64,000 bases of DNA from Solea solea (Eukaryota; Chordata; Actinopteri; Pleuronectiformes; Soleidae). Every line of letters starts with the position of its first letter. Position 1 is the first letter of the stretch. Below the pieces are notes generated by a model that worked only from the letters and a program-made list of their open reading frames with translations, made no database searches and was not told the origin of the DNA. Position numbers and translations under genes: made by a program. Location: assembly GCF_958295425.1 (NCBI RefSeq), contig NC_081136.1, forward strand, positions 7,561,594 through 7,625,593, written 5' to 3'. This document shows positions 31,761-44,995 of the stretch, one piece after another.

Positions 31761-34680
31761 TCTAATTCGATCACATTGTGGGACAAAATATGACAATGTG
31801 TGGCATGAGAGGACTGTTTTCTTGCTTGCTCAACATTTCAAAGTGTTGCGAGATGGAGTTCAAAGCCGGTTTTACTCGGTCTCTTTCTCCTGACTGAGAT
31901 TAAACACTTCTTAGAAGCTTCTCCTCAGTCTTCCAGCTGTAATTTGGTTAAGCCGTGACTCAACCTTCCGTACAAAGACGCCCTAAACCCCCCCCCCCCA
32001 CTCATGCACTTCCATGCAGCATCCACGCTGAAATCCTCCGTCCATCCATGTCCCAGCTGAATCGAAGGAGAGCGGGCAGTAAATGGGAGACATTTATCTC
32101 GATGGCATCCCAATCTGTATCTTTGATGACATGCTCCCTGAACACACACACACTCCTGGACATGAGGCAATAGTGTGCTTGTGTGCAGTCGAGTCTGTTA
32201 GATTTTGTATTTTATGTGTCAGAGTTAGAGTGAGCAGCAAGAAGCAGACAAAAGGAGCAAATCTGCCCACTGAACTTGGCTGTGAATTCCTAAACAGGCG
32301 AAGCTGTTCACAGCCAGGATAGCAGCTACAGCCTCTTCTCTCTCTCCCTCTATGTCTTTGCCATTTCAATCAATCTATTCTACAGATGATCCCATCACCC
32401 TCTCCACACGTTGTTTGATGTCTACATAACCTCACATAGACAGGGACGCACGCACGCACAACAAGTACAAAGACAAAGGGATGCTGTTTAGCTTAATTGC
32501 ATTTATTGCGACAGATGTCTCTCTCTTCCTTTTCCTCAGGCTTATGGAAAATGCTCATCACTCTCGGGCGGCAAAATTCCACGACTGATCTCATACGGAT
32601 GATTAAAAAGAGACAACATGCTCGTAAATTAGAGCTCTAATGCTAATGCTCTAAGAAGGGTTTCGCTGTTTTTCCTGCTTTAAAGGCAAGTTACTGGCAT
32701 GAAGCTAAGTCAAGAGGAGTAAGTGAAGACGAGTACAGAACCTATATGATCATTTTCAAAGGCAAACCCTATGTTTTACATTGAAGACAACGCTCCCCGC
32801 GTGAATAACAGCCATGACGCACTGCACACGCAACCAAGTGTGGCCCGGGCTCATCAGTTTGATTAAAGGCAACGGATCCGAACCCCTCTCCATCACCCGA
32901 TTCCCCCCCCCCCTGCGGCTCCTGACATCAAAGAGCGGCAGGCTGCTGCGGTCCCACCTGGCGTGGAACCGTGCGCGGCTCCATGCTGAGAGCGCGCTCG
33001 CCAAGTGCCGCGGGGCATCGCCGCGGAGAGGCCAACACCGCTGCCTCGCTCTCAGTGATCAAGAGCACAGACGTGGATGTTTAAAGACAATGACACGTCT
33101 CATCACCAGAGACCTTCACTAATGAGTGGGATATGATGCCATGCGGAAACAGGGGGCTCAGCAGTTTTCTTTTTTTTTAAGGATTCAGACTCAAACACTA
33201 ATTGAATTAATTATGAATTTATGATACTAATAAAAAACAGCCTTTATAGGTATTTTTGCCGCATAGGTTCAGGTCTGTTCGGGGCTTTAATGTCCCTCAA
33301 GGGGAAATTTGTCTTGTGTCGGTGCAAAAACATCTGCAAAATAACAATTGTGGTTGCTTGTCGCCATAAAATTAAAGAAAAAACCCTTACCTTAACTCTA
33401 AATCCCTACGGATTTTATAAGAATAACTACTATAACTATATATAGCGGCGTAGTAAACGAGTAACAGCTTCTTCTTCTTCTGCGATAAACCAAACCTTTA
33501 CTCTTAAACTCCAGCATTTTGACCTTTGTCTTCAAGAAGGAGAGGCCTGACGGGATTATCATACGCCCACACATGCCTGGAGGTCAGAGGTCATCCCTCA
33601 CGGGAGAGACGCCACGCGCCAAAGTCAGGCAGACCAATTCATCACAGTAAGCGACTGTGACAAGATCCAGAGACTAATCAGCCGTTACGGATTGCCGTTA
33701 GTTTGACTGTCCCATAATCTGGAGTTTACGGCGATGTGGTCAATAAGGACTGGAATCTGAAATCTCAGTGTGATTGGAAGATTTTTATGAATGTTTTGAT
33801 AGTGGTGTGTATCATTAGATAGTAAATCAATGTAAATTGACAGCTTTTTTTTTAGAATAATTTCACAGAAATGATGCCTTTACTGCACAAATAATGTAAT
33901 TGACTTTGCATTTATGTCATATATTGATTGGTTTCAAGGAAAACAAAAACAAACAACAGGAGACGATAGATCATTTACATAATTTTGCACCAATCCATAT
34001 CATCAAACAAACACTGGAAATGTTTCACGTTGCCTACCTCACACGGAGAGCGAGGCAGATGGCGGCTTCAGTAAGTGAGCTGATAACACCAGTGAGAAGC
34101 GAGCGGCTTCCCAGGAGGCCGAGCGGCACACTGCTGCGCGTTCTCATCTCCTAATCATCTGTCACCCCCCACACTCACACACTCACTCCTACACTCTTGT
34201 GTACATTAAATTCCGTTCTACACTTCAGATATCGGTTGCAATCAGTCACATTTACTGTAAATCAACACAAGACTGAGCGGTCGTGTGATTTGATCGGGTT
34301 CACCCCAGGTTTTTCCAGCACATCCATCTATGCTTTTCTGAGGCGCTGACACCTCCATGCATCACGATAAAGCACATACATCTTTTTGATAAATAAAATG
34401 CAACCGGAACGGCTCCTAAATGTCTAAATGTCACACTGCAATGAACGTGTTTACAGGCCAATAAAGCAATCCCAACTCACGGGGCGATCTTTATTGCATG
34501 GCGCCTGCGTTCAGTGGGAGCAGATTGTGTGGTTGTGAGGGTGCTGGAATCCACGAAGCCCGGCTATTAATATCTCTCCGAGTTGAGATGCCATTAAAAC
34601 ACTGCTGGAAGGATTTGACCTAACGCTGGCAGGGGGCGCTAGTGGCAGAACAGCAGAAAAGAGACATTTTCATATGGACT
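31761..34680. other. unassigned intronic stretch
   Basis: Contains C-runs at 31987-31999 and 32903-32913 and, at 33285-33322, TTTAATGTCCCTCAAGGGGA AATTTGTCTTG, which resembles a fish repeat. 32800-33060 is CpG-rich with chance frames on both strands. 34000-34150 and 34480-34640 look unique. No gene. Confidence 0.4.
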
Positions 34681-34695
34681 GTGTGTGTGTGTGTG
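34681..34695. repeat. (GT)n short microsatellite
   Basis: Seven GT units. Confidence 0.85.
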
Positions 34696-35112
34696 GTTGA
34701 TAAGACACAGTGACTGCAGTGGAGTGAGACTGGAGCGGCCAGGCTCATACATAAGTCAAGGTCCCAGCGTGGGAAGCAAAACGTCTTCTATCGTTTGCTT
34801 CACTTTGACATACAAGGCTGTGATGCAAGACTTTCCCTCTCTATCCTCACAGAACAGTGACTTTCATTTTTATATTTCTGGAGAAAATTGTCCTGTTGAG
34901 GACACATATCCATTTTTATTTTTTGTTTTATTACTATTATTATTATTGTTTTTATTGTTTCTCTTTGTCACCTGCAACCAGGTATGATATCAGCTGTCAG
35001 TCACACTGGTGTCGACTCGTCCTCTTCATGGGAACACCATTTTAACTAAGTGACATAAATGTTCCATATGAAGTGACTGAGACCATCAACTGCACAGGAA
35101 AATGCTCACTGA

Positions 35113-35240
35113 TGTTATAACTAGGGCTGTCAAAGTTACCGCGATAAAAAGTTGGTTAACTTCTGGTGAAATGCACCCTGTCATTAGAAGAGTCACTAGA
35201 AGGAAAGCAACATTTTTAATCGTGATTAATCTAGATGAAC
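35113..35240 (+). repeat. MITE remnant, TAGGGCTGTCAAAGTTA
   Basis: TAGGGCTGTCAAAGTTACCG CGATAA...GTTGGTTAAC and AATCGTGATTAAT match the end of a short hAT-like element common in fish. The other end is not clear. Confidence 0.55.
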
Positions 35241-35329
35241 GAATTTCAAAATGTGACATGAATTATTAGTCGTCAAGTGAGAATAGGCTCATATATCCAT
35301 AGACGTTCCATTCAAGTTCTTTTTTTTCC

Positions 35330-35460
35330 AACCAACAGAGTCGCCCCCTGCTGGCTATGCACTACATTCTTACTTCCTGACTGTCTTCATCAAGGAAATT
35401 GGAAGATTCCATACATTGTATGTTGTTCCTCCCCTCATTACTGCCAGTTAAGGCTTAACG
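35330..35460. repeat. possible fish repeat with CGCCCCCTGCTGGC
   Basis: CAGAGTCGCCCCCTGCTGGC followed by TATGCA resembles an interspersed repeat frequent in fish. Short and uncertain. Confidence 0.35.
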
Positions 35461-35557
35461 TGGAGCTGTCCATGGTGCTGAGGATTTCCCTCCACTGCTG
35501 CCAGCAGTGCAGATCTTGGTGGTAGTAGCAAATATTCAAACGAGAACTTTAAAACGA

Positions 35558-35559
<2 letters not shown>

Positions 35560-35591
<32 letters not shown>
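35560..35591. repeat. (TA)n microsatellite
   Basis: 15 uninterrupted TA units. Confidence 0.95.
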
Positions 35592-35595
<4 letters not shown>

Positions 35596-36544
35596 CATTT
35601 AAATTCAAATGTGTCCACGTTTGCTCGCCCTTGGCTAAATGTGCCGCTGCTGTTCACCGGACCCAAAAAGAGGCGGCGATCTCATTTGTGTAATTGCATT
35701 TAAAAGCGCACTTGCCTCCTCATCGGACTCGCGGACATATAATGCCCTAATTTGCCGACAGCAAAGTTTCTGCTGTGTGAAGTAATAAGATAAAGAGAGT
35801 TGTTGGCACGGGATCAAAAGTGACATCAACTGATGGGACAAGACGCATCCATCCCGGGAAGTATAAATCAGACGGGAGAGTGCGGCATGTGAAACTACGC
35901 CGGCGAGGAGGAAGAGAGAGGAGGTCAAGAACCTCGAGACAGAAAAGCGCTAAAAGTGAAGACATGGATCATCACAGAGCAGGAAGAGAGAGACACGGCC
36001 CACGGGGGAGAACCTGCGGTGAGGATGTGAGCGTGGGCAGGGAGGTCAAACAAACACGTTAGCACACTAAAAACTTATGTCCAGATAGAGAGAAGGAGAT
36101 CAAACGCAGCTGCAGTTGTCTCATCGCGCTGTAATGTACTGGTAAATTTGTGCAGGTTCAACAAACAGTCAACCAAAACTAACATCTACTTTCATCCAAA
36201 AACAGTCATTTGCAATTACAGCAATGTATTCCTGCTTTAAAAATGGGATTTTTATAAAAAAATACATAATTAAAATCCCCAAAAAACAGCTCGATCATCT
36301 CCACTATGTCTATATTTTATGTCTAGAAGCTCATTATCACGATACATAAGTGTCAAGCGGGTCGATAATGAACTATCAAATGATAATATTCCAGAAAGTT
36401 GAAGATCGATGTTTGGTTGAAGGATCTAAAAGTATATAATTCGCAGAGTTCCGCCATATGGATTACCATATATTCAACCCTCTTATGACCGTCAAGATAA
36501 TGAGGATTTGGATTTATATTGATTTTATGGCTGTAGAATTGTCA
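35592..36544. other. unassigned intronic stretch
   Basis: Purine-rich plus strand at 35880-36050, with short chance frames. No gene. Confidence 0.4.
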
Positions 36545-36630
36545 AATAAATGTTGATGATTGAGTGCTTTTTTTCCAAGATAAAAATAGTCACTTTTGAT
36601 ATCTGGCAGTTATTCAACCGTTGAGGAATT
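36545..36630 (-). repeat. dispersed repeat, AATAACTGCC block, minus copy
   Basis: The reverse complement aligns with 17128-17225 (CCTCAACGGTTGAATAACTG, then CCAGATATCAAAAGTGA, ATCTTGGAAAAA). Confidence 0.7.
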
Positions 36631-36687
36631 AAGGCACTAAGAAGGTGACGTCACAAACAAACAAGTATTCCTTGCTTTCTGGTATCC

Positions 36688-36722
36688 ATCCATCCATCTC
36701 CTACCGCCTTATCCTCACAATA
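36688..36722 (-). repeat. L2-like tail, minus orientation
   Basis: ATCCATCCATCCATCTCCTA, then CCGCCTTATCCTCAC, is the reverse complement of the GTGAGGATAAGGCGG / GGATGGATGG tail. Confidence 0.65.
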
Positions 36723-37004
36723 GTCCATAGTTTTTGAATTTTCTTGACATCACAAATGGTCCAGGAGTTACGGTAATGAGAAGCGTGCATGTCCCAATGC
36801 ATGTAGACGATTCTGAATGAAATCATGAGGGAAAACAGAATTCAAAGAGATTCATACAGTTTACTCGCTCACCTGCGTGTATCTGTTTATTAAACATGGC
36901 AGGTTCTCTTAGTCCGTCACTTCACTTCTTTTTAATGACTCGCTGCTTGAATCAACACAGCAGACCACAGCAAAACCACTGATGGCAGGGTTAACACAAC
37001 ACAA

Positions 37005-37215
37005 ACACACACACACACACACACACACACTGCTGCACAGTCAACTGTAAATAAGCCAATTAATGCATCGCTGTGGGCCTGCAGGGAAAAGGACAGTCAG
37101 TACCACCTGTGAATATGTGGCCTGTATATGTGTGTGTGTGTGTGTGTGTTTGGTCCTTACAACTGCTTGACTGCTCTTGACTCCAGGAAGACAAGAAAGC
37201 ATGTGTGTGTGTGTG
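37005..37215. repeat. cluster of CA/GT microsatellites
   Basis: (CA)13 at 37005-37030, (TG)10 at 37129-37149 and (GT)7 at 37202-37215, with non-repetitive sequence between. Confidence 0.9.
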
Positions 37216-37445
37216 AGTTTGTGTTTTGTGCATGTGCGTCTTCACCTTGTGTTCCCTCTGACCTCTAAATCATCCGAGGTGTTGAATCAAGCCACAGGAG
37301 GCCTCGGCTGTGCGCATGTTAATGTGTGACTTTACATTCGTCATATATGCAAAATTTTATTTTAACACGTACAGTGTTCATGGATTGTGGATCAATGACA
37401 GGCAGGGTCTCCTTTAAGGTCCACAAACGTGTGTCTGTCTATGAC

Positions 37446-37810
37446 TACCTGGATAATGCGATTCATAGTCTGATTACTCCTGCATGTAGACGCTTAGTCG
37501 GACTAACAATAACTTGGTTTTCTCAATGTCACGTGAACACATTAGTCCGACTAAAATCAAGCTAGTCTTAGTCGGACTAACATACCTGGATAATGCGATT
37601 CATAGTCCGTTTACTCCTGCATGTATACGCTTAGTCGGACTGGTGTTGGACTTGGCGTTCTGCACGTGCACCAACATTTCCACCCCGGTCTTGGATCCAG
37701 AAGGAGACAACAAATAAACTGATACAGTGATTTTCTCCTCCCCATGTACTGTATACTCGGACTCACGAGTTGTCCGGTTGCCTGTCTTAGTCGGACTATG
37801 GTTTTAGTTT
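37446..37810. mobile_element. TTAGTCGGACT element with internal 59-bp duplication
   Basis: TACCTGGATAATGCGATTCA through CGCTTAGTCGGACT (59 bp) is present at 37446-37504 and again at 37583-37641, with three mismatches and an offset of 137. TTAGTCGGACTA or its complement AGTCCGACTAA occurs six times between 37490 and 37800. This layout suggests a MITE-like element with subterminal repeats. No coding frame. Confidence 0.7.
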
Positions 37811-38699
37811 GATTAAAGACACTTATACAGTCTCCTCAAGCCACCAAAATACGGATTACAAGAAGTTTCACAAAAAATGAACTTTTGCTATTGCACCCTC
37901 ACTTTTTTCAAAAGCAGGTCCCGTCAACAAAATGACATTATTTTGTTGCTGCCTGTCTCCCGAGCCTGTGATGTGGCTAAAGTGGCAGCTAATCAAATCA
38001 GCCAATCTGCTTCCTGCCGGGCGGCTGCTTCCAGAAACTAATGGAGACGCACCTTGATTTCATTTAAAAGCTGTTGCTCCTCATTTCTCAACACAAGGGC
38101 GGACCGAATAACAAGGAGAGCCAACATCCACTGCCACTGTGTCACATTCAATCACAATTTAAATAAAAGAAAAGTGTGTGACTAATTGTGCGAACAAAAT
38201 GTTTAAGCCTGGATTCTTGCTATAATTGAGGCTTCAGTACAGCAGGGGTGTGTTTTCAGCAATAGCTCCTGATTACCTTCCTCAGATTATAATGTTCACT
38301 TGACCAGCACATTTAATTGTTCCATTAGCGGTGACTCTAACTTCTCAAAAGGGATTTTGATTAACACGGCCGTAAAAAAAAAGTGCACCATAACGTATGA
38401 GTCCATAAACTCCTAATAAAGCAGGTATAGGCGACTCATTTTTGGTCATCTATCACTATAATGTTTAAGCACAATGTAATTCAAGTCATGTGAGAGAAGC
38501 CTCTGTAGTGAGTGACAGAGACGCAAAAACACGACTCAATGCCACTGGTTTATGTTAACGACACGTTTTGCACCGTCGCGATTCGTCCTTGTGACACAAA
38601 ATTGGTCCATCTGTCTCGATTTGTGTGAAGGTCTTTTTCAGAAACTGGGATCCAGCTCAACCGTATGCGCGGGTCGTGAAATGCTGACTGCACCACCAA

Positions 38700-39235
38700 A
38701 AAAAACATCCAATCCCAATCCAACATTATTTATAAAGCACCTTGAAAACAACAACAGCTGAAACAAAGGGGCCGTACAGAAGAGATAAATACACACCTAA
38801 GAACAAACAATAAAACCAATGTCTCCTACTGGGTCGAAAGCCAAAGAGTAAAAATGGGTTTTAAGATGCGATATTCAAGTGGACAGTGAAGGGGCCTGTC
38901 TAACAGCAGCTGATCAGCTGACCTCAGAGGTAAGGATGAAGCGGCTCAGAGACGTACGGTGGGGCAAGACCTTTTAAGGATTTAAAAAAACAAATACAAT
39001 CATTTTAAAGTGAACTCTAAAGTGCACGGGCAGCCAGTGGAGTGAGGCTAAAATAGGTGTTATGTGTTCCCTCTTACGTGCTCCAGTTAAAAGACGCGCA
39101 GCAGCATTCTGGACGTCTGACTGACTCCAGGCGAGACGTAGTAAAGGCATGGATTACTGTCTCAAAATGCTATTCGCAAAGGATAGATTTTTACCTTTGC
39201 CAACTGTCTTAAGTAAAACCAAAAAAAGCTGGACT
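38700..39235 (+). repeat. fish interspersed repeat (LINE-like or MITE-like)
   Basis: AACATTATTTATAAAGCACC at the start, GGGCAGCCAGTGGAGTGAGG in the middle and GGCATGGATTACTGTCTCAA near the end form a consensus I recognise as a very common interspersed repeat of fish genomes. The class is not certain. Diverged and non-coding. Confidence 0.6.
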
Positions 39236-39447
39236 TGTGACTGTAGGCTTAACACGCGGTGCCAAAGGGCCCAGGTCAGGAGATACAATATGCACACAGT
39301 CTTGCCCTCGCACACACTGTAAATGGCTGGAGTGATTCGGTGGTGAGGTTTGACCTACTGTATCACACGTGTTTATGTGAACGGCGCTTGTGTTTGCAGA
39401 CGCTCCGCACAACACTTTCAAACCACACAGGAAAACACACACAGATG

Positions 39448-39467
39448 CTCTCTCTCTCTCTCTCTCT
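39448..39467. repeat. (CT)n microsatellite
   Basis: Ten CT units inside a long chance minus-strand frame. Confidence 0.9.
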
Positions 39468-40728
39468 GTGTCTCTGAGTACCCTCTCCATCGCGCTGCCT
39501 CTCTCAGTTAAGGCTGAAGAGGCTTTTTGTAGCCTTGAAATAAGCAGCCTTTCACAGAGTGTCAGACAGAGAGCACCCACGAGGGACAGGCTGGATGGGT
39601 CCCGGGCTGAGTGCAAGGTGAGAGGGCTTGGGGTCCAAGTGTCTGACTGGATTAGGCTCCGGTTGAAAGAGTGTTTCGCGGAGGTCACGGCGAGGTGAAA
39701 CCTCTGGCTCTGGGGACAGCGCGGATACACAGGGCCAGCCTGGCATGCTGCCACGATGTCCAGACATGGAGAGGGTAAAGGGACAAGGAGGGGTTAGACG
39801 TGGGTAGATGAAGGTTGGTGAGTGTTTAAGAGTGTGTGACCAGGTAGATATTATAGATTGAGCCACGTTATTTTTATTTTATTTTGGTAAGGACTTCTAA
39901 TAGTAGGAAAGATGCTCAACCTCTACTTCTATTGGTCCAGTCAGGAAAAGCAGATTTGTGACTGGAGGGAGTGTAACATCGGATAGATACAGTCAAAGTT
40001 CAATACGGTTATCTGCAACCGAGGGGGGAATTTTATGGATCGGATTTGTGGCGAGTGAGAGAAGGAGAGTCACAGATCAGTGTGCCAGGAGTGAGCTGCT
40101 TTTGGACGTGTCTCGGCTAGGTTTTTGAGATTCCCTGGATTTAAAAAATTGGAATGCTCCCTGACGAAGGAGATGGCGAGCCACCTGTGAACCCATCACC
40201 TCCTCACCACAAGGAAGTGGATGAAGGCTTTAACCCCCGTCCATCTTCACCTAGACTACAACTAATTGAGCAGAAACTGACCTGAAGGAACATAAGGATC
40301 CTGAGACGTTTAACTAGTTTTGCACAAGGGGTTACACTGTTAAAAATTGTTGCACTAATGCATTAATCGCATATGCTAATTGTTTCTCATACCTTGAGTT
40401 ACATGTTTGTGTCCTTTTCCTAACCCCTCCTCTGAATCTAGACAAGCTAATCTTCAGGTGAAGGATTTCTATACCATCCACTCCAACATGGGTTTTTTAC
40501 TGTATACGATTTACAACTTGCAATTGAACGAGTTCTTTAAACACAAATTACAGAGCAGGATGAATATGTCACCACCTGGATTCCCATCTTTGATCTTTCC
40601 GTGTCTTTAATTCTAGTGTGTGTGTGCGCGGCGGCTGTCTCTCCTTAAAACTCTCTCTCTAAAAACCTACTTCCTCCCCCTTCTCTCTCATCCCCGGCTT
40701 GTTTTTATTGGATTCTCTAATCTTTTAT
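39468..40728. other. unassigned intronic stretch
   Basis: Unique-looking. A 181-codon minus-strand frame (39754-39209) runs through the CT array and has no recognisable domain. Confidence 0.4.
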
Positions 40729-40751
40729 CCCCCCCCCCCACACACACACAC
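40729..40751. repeat. poly-C and (AC)n
   Basis: Eleven C followed by six AC units. Confidence 0.9.
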
Positions 40752-43700
40752 TTGACCCCCTTACTGCCTCTATGTCTTGAAGCCATCAGGAGGCTCGGTC
40801 TGGTCATCAAGGGCAGGGACTGTGTCGCGGTTAGAGGCCAGACAAACTGGAGAATATTAGGGAAAGTGGAGATTTATGGGCCAAGGTGCAGTTGCTGAAG
40901 GCTTAATAGAGTGCAGATGTAGTGAGGCAGGGGACGACTGCTTCACTCAGTACACACACACACAGTGACCTGAACTTTTGCTTAATAACGTCAGGCAGAG
41001 GTGGATTGTTCATACTGAGATTATGTCATTTTACATGCTAGGGTACAAAACTGTAGCTGGATTAGTCAGCGATGGAGCCATGATGTCGATCAAAGGTTTC
41101 TGGAGGATTAATGGTATTCTCCACCCCAAAAGTTTTCGGACCTTTGTGACTGTGTGCGTCGACTACACGCGCAGCAGGTTCTGTATATATAAATGTCCAG
41201 TCTAGTTGGTCTCGTGTGCCTTTGCATTGCGTGCAAATCGACAACCGAAGGCGAGGACGACGGCAAACTCGGGTGCCCGTTTCAAAGCTTTAAAAAATAA
41301 ACAAACGTCTGTTTCTTGTCAAATAATTTCACACAATGCTGCTTCCAGCCCCACACGACTCTCCCTCGTGTTTCTCAGGATAACTGTGTTTAAGTGTTCT
41401 GTTGCCTAGCGACATTCCCGTGCCGCACATGGGAAGTGATTTGTTTCATGTCGAGACAAAAGACGGGGTTGGAGTGCGACTGAAAACGCAATCAGGTGAC
41501 CAAGAAAAGTTTCAGAAGTGAATTCTGCTGCTCTAACAAACCCGGGCGCCATGTAGTTCAAATGGATGAATGCTTCTTGGCCTCTCTAGCCTTGTCCTGC
41601 TGCTGTATACACACAAACAATCCCTCAGTCAGATCTCATATTATTGCTTGACAGAGCCCATTTTCAGAAGAAGGATCCAGCGCACAAATAATGTCCACGG
41701 AGACCGAACAGAGGCAACAATCACGTTACAAAAAGTTACACACTGCAGCCTTCAATTGACAAACAGCCTTATTTGGATGGAGTGGAACTGGAGTGTGGTA
41801 TCACTGAGGCTTGTTTTTGATGTGGACCCTCATTTTCATATGAATGGAACGGCCCAAACTCTCAGCAGTGACAGTGAAACACACAATTATCACAGTTGAA
41901 TCAAGTCGACCGTGCTTGTTTTGAACTTCACTGGCCAACGTCAGTGTCCTGCACACTACACAGGCAAAAATATCTAAGTTAAAAAAGGGTTCTGTTGGAT
42001 CACATGGAACCAGATTTAAAAGGATTTGGAGCATGTAAAAGAGAAAGCGCGGCACGCTGAGCTGCCTCAGTGTGGAGAGCTTTGTCATGTCTGAGGTCAA
42101 AGCTGGAGGCTCTAACAGAAAACACACTGAGAGGCGTCATTTGTCATGTGATTTCATTTGTTTTTGGCCATTCTGGCCACTGTGCTGTTCGCCTCTGGTA
42201 CTTCAGAACAGGAAAATATGAAGACTAACAACCGACTGGTCGTCTAACAGCGGTGGGCACAGGAACAAAATCATTAGCGAGTGTTCAACGTTGAAGGTTA
42301 GGAACGCTCTTGAGTAGTTGGGAGGTCCCGGGTTAACCGCTCTGAAGTGTCATTGTACAATCTGTCCTTGCGTGGTGGAGGACGAACGTCGCACAAAAGA
42401 GCTAAGAAAGACGACAAATTTCTAAGAAAAATACATTAACATTAACTCTGCCATTCATTCATCCTGCACAATCATTCACAAGTGCAACTTAGTTGACTTT
42501 GTACCATCAGGACCTCCATCTGCTTTCACTGCCAATAAAGGGTCAAGGTTTAATATCCTCTTCTATAATGAAAAATGAAGAAAGTGTTAAGTGTTTGTAC
42601 AGGAGCCCAGAATGGACAAATCAGACACCGGATTTAAGGAGGGAGATTTTCATGTTTTTATGCTTCCAGAAGGCCATCATAGTTTGGATAGGGTTGTTCA
42701 GTCTGATGACGTCTCCCAATAACGCCACTTAATACGACACACTGGTCCTTCAAACTAATCTGTCCCTTTCCACAGTAGTCCCCTGAGATGTTATTGACTC
42801 ATGGTACGAGAGTGAGTGTCATTTAAAAGCAGCTCCTTTGAAAAGATCACATCTTTTCGTCCACTACGAGAGCAAAGAGATGAAGAGGTTTTCGATATTT
42901 TTAAGAACAAAGCGTGTTGAAATCGGGGGGTTGTTTGTGCAAAGCTTGGCTAAAAACAGCAACAGGAAGTTGAGCGGCAGTAGTGACTAAGTGGGCAGCT
43001 TGTGATCACTTTCACTCAGTGGGTGGTGGCCTTGGCCTGGACCTTGGCCCTCGGGTGGGATCTCTAACCCGACATGCTGGTAGCAACAGAGCAGAGGCCA
43101 CACGAGTCACCAGGAAGCCATCTCTGCACCTTTCACAATGAAAATATAATGAGGGCGAGCTGGACTCGGCTCTGTCAGGAGGTCCAAATGCCTGAGCTTG
43201 TTTTCGTCTTACAGTCAGCACGGGGAGGGAGAGCGATGGGCTGAGAGGATTAGTCAAAATCCTCGCTGATTTTCTGTTTTCTGCTGGTTAAAAGAGGAGC
43301 CAAATCAGAGCCAAATGTCCCAGCCGGCCGCCAAATGAGCATTATGCAATGTCTCCCTGACTGACTGAGGTTTTCAGGGGCTTTTTGTTTCCCAGAAAGG
43401 CTTCCAGTTTGGAGATGTAATCCGAAATGATACAGGGGCAGCAATGATGCGCTCCGAATCACTTTAGCCCCCCACAGATCAGTGCTTTCAATGTAAATCT
43501 TAAGTTCCTCCGATATGAGCCTCTCCATGACAGATGATGATCAAACCGTTCCGTGCTCCGGAGTCAGTGAGCAGATGCCTGTGGCAAATCAGCAGAGCCC
43601 ATGCCTCTCATCCCCCATCAGCTCCCGTCCACTTAGACGTGAACAAGCTGTCCTCCCTCTGTACTTTGCTTTTCCTTCCTTCTCTAAAGCATGAGAGGGG

Positions 43701-44169
43701 ATGCATTAACCTTGATTCCGGAGTTTTTTTGCAGAACAACAGGCCGTCGGAGGGAGGACAACAAGTATTGCACAACAGGCAGATCTTATCCAAGGAGAAT
43801 CAAAGAAATTACCTTTATAGCTATTAAGAAATTAAGTAAATAGTAGTAATAGTAAATAGGTTGCACTGTGGGCCTGACCTTTCCAATTTTTTAATCATCA
43901 ACACTGGCCAATTGCCTTGATAAATGCTACATAGAGCGCTAAAACTTTATTTTTTCCACCCATTCCTCTTTAGATGACCTGTTTTGTAACCTTTGAACAT
44001 AAATGGAAGTCCTTTACAATCAAACATTGTCAAATGAGTTCACACTAAGTGTTTTCTTTTGTTGCGGGCCGGGACGATGACGTGATTTTACATCGACGGC
44101 GTAATCGCTAAGCTAGTAAACGAGACCGCAGTGAACTTTGTTCTCTGAAACACGAATGAGGTGAGACCC
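40752..44169. other. unassigned intronic stretch
   Basis: 41716-41756 carries the reverse complement of the AAAGCTGCAGTG repeat end (TTACACACTGCAGCCTTCAA). 43010-43560 is GC-richer, unique-looking sequence. No exon with splice-site framing was recognised. Confidence 0.4.
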
Positions 44170-44429
44170 TTAAAGGAATACTTCACCGATTTTCATTTAG
44201 CTTTGTATTACTAGAATAGGGATAGAATGTTTGAAAAATTGTGCTCCACAACCGCAGTTTCCCCCCAGTTGAGACCAAGTGTCACTGGTGGGCACGTAAC
44301 AAAAAAAGAATGAAGATATTTCTCAACTCAGGGGAAACTGCGGTTTGGAAGCACAATTTTTCAAAAAACAAAAAAAACCCTATTCTTGTAATACAAAGCT
44401 AAATGCAAATCAGGGAAGTATTCCTTTAA
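44170..44429. mobile_element. 260-bp foldback MITE flanked by TTAA
   Basis: Left end TTAAAGGAATACTTC, right end its complement ending TATTCCTTTAA. Arms of about 105 bp pair (CATTTAGCTTTGTATTAC, AGAATAGGG, AAAAATTGTGCT, CCGCAGTTTCCCC on the left; complements in reverse order on the right), leaving a loop of about 50 bp. The terminal TTAA suits a piggyBac-type target site, and AAAGGAATA ends are familiar in fish MITEs. Transposase absent. Confidence 0.85.
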
Positions 44430-44879
44430 GTTAATTGATTCTCTGTGTCATTAATTATCAAACTGTTACATTTTTATAAGATTTAAGGGGAAAAATAAGA
44501 CGGCCAAAAGAAATAACCTATATATGGACGTTCTTTCCCATTGTGAACTGTCTATCACAGTCAGACTGACCACAAACAGCACAAGGAAGAATCTGGGAAC
44601 CATAAAAATTCACATTTTTTACAGTTCTTTGCAGTGAGGCAGCATTCAGCTCATCAGTAGATACTGTACTGATTTCCCCGTGCACGTTCTCTCATCAGGC
44701 AGACACACCTGGCCCTCTCTAATGCAGAGTGCTCATTACGCGGAGGTGCCCTTAAACCCCTGCTGCTCGAGTGAATCCGCTCCGTCAGCCAACTGATTAG
44801 TTGCCGGAAGCTCTAGCAGCTCTGAGGCCGTCCCACACTCAACACCTGGACAACAAGCAAACTTAGTAACTAAGTGCTT

Positions 44880-44995
44880 TTGCTCGGCTTCCTGAAACAG
44901 CGCGAGTGAAATTACCGTAATAAACACATGTTCGCTTTGACGTTTTTTTTTCGCCCAAACCGTTGCGTGACTACAGTAATGCAACATGCGCTTGT
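44880..44995 (-). repeat. fragment of the foldback repeat family
   Basis: GGCTTCCTGAAACAGCGCGA, then GTGAAATTACCGTAATAAAC, ACATGTTCGCTTTGACG and CAAACCGTTGCGTGACTAC, matches 5890-6010 in the same orientation as that element's right end. Confidence 0.75.

Noticed and set aside
39209..39754. 181-codon minus-strand open frame
   Set aside because: Runs through a CT microsatellite (giving RERERER) and the end of an interspersed repeat; no domain or splice framing.
42300..42420. Further tRNA-derived SINE (GAGGTCCCGGGTTAACC)
   Set aside because: The B-box is degenerate and no SINE body follows; left unannotated.
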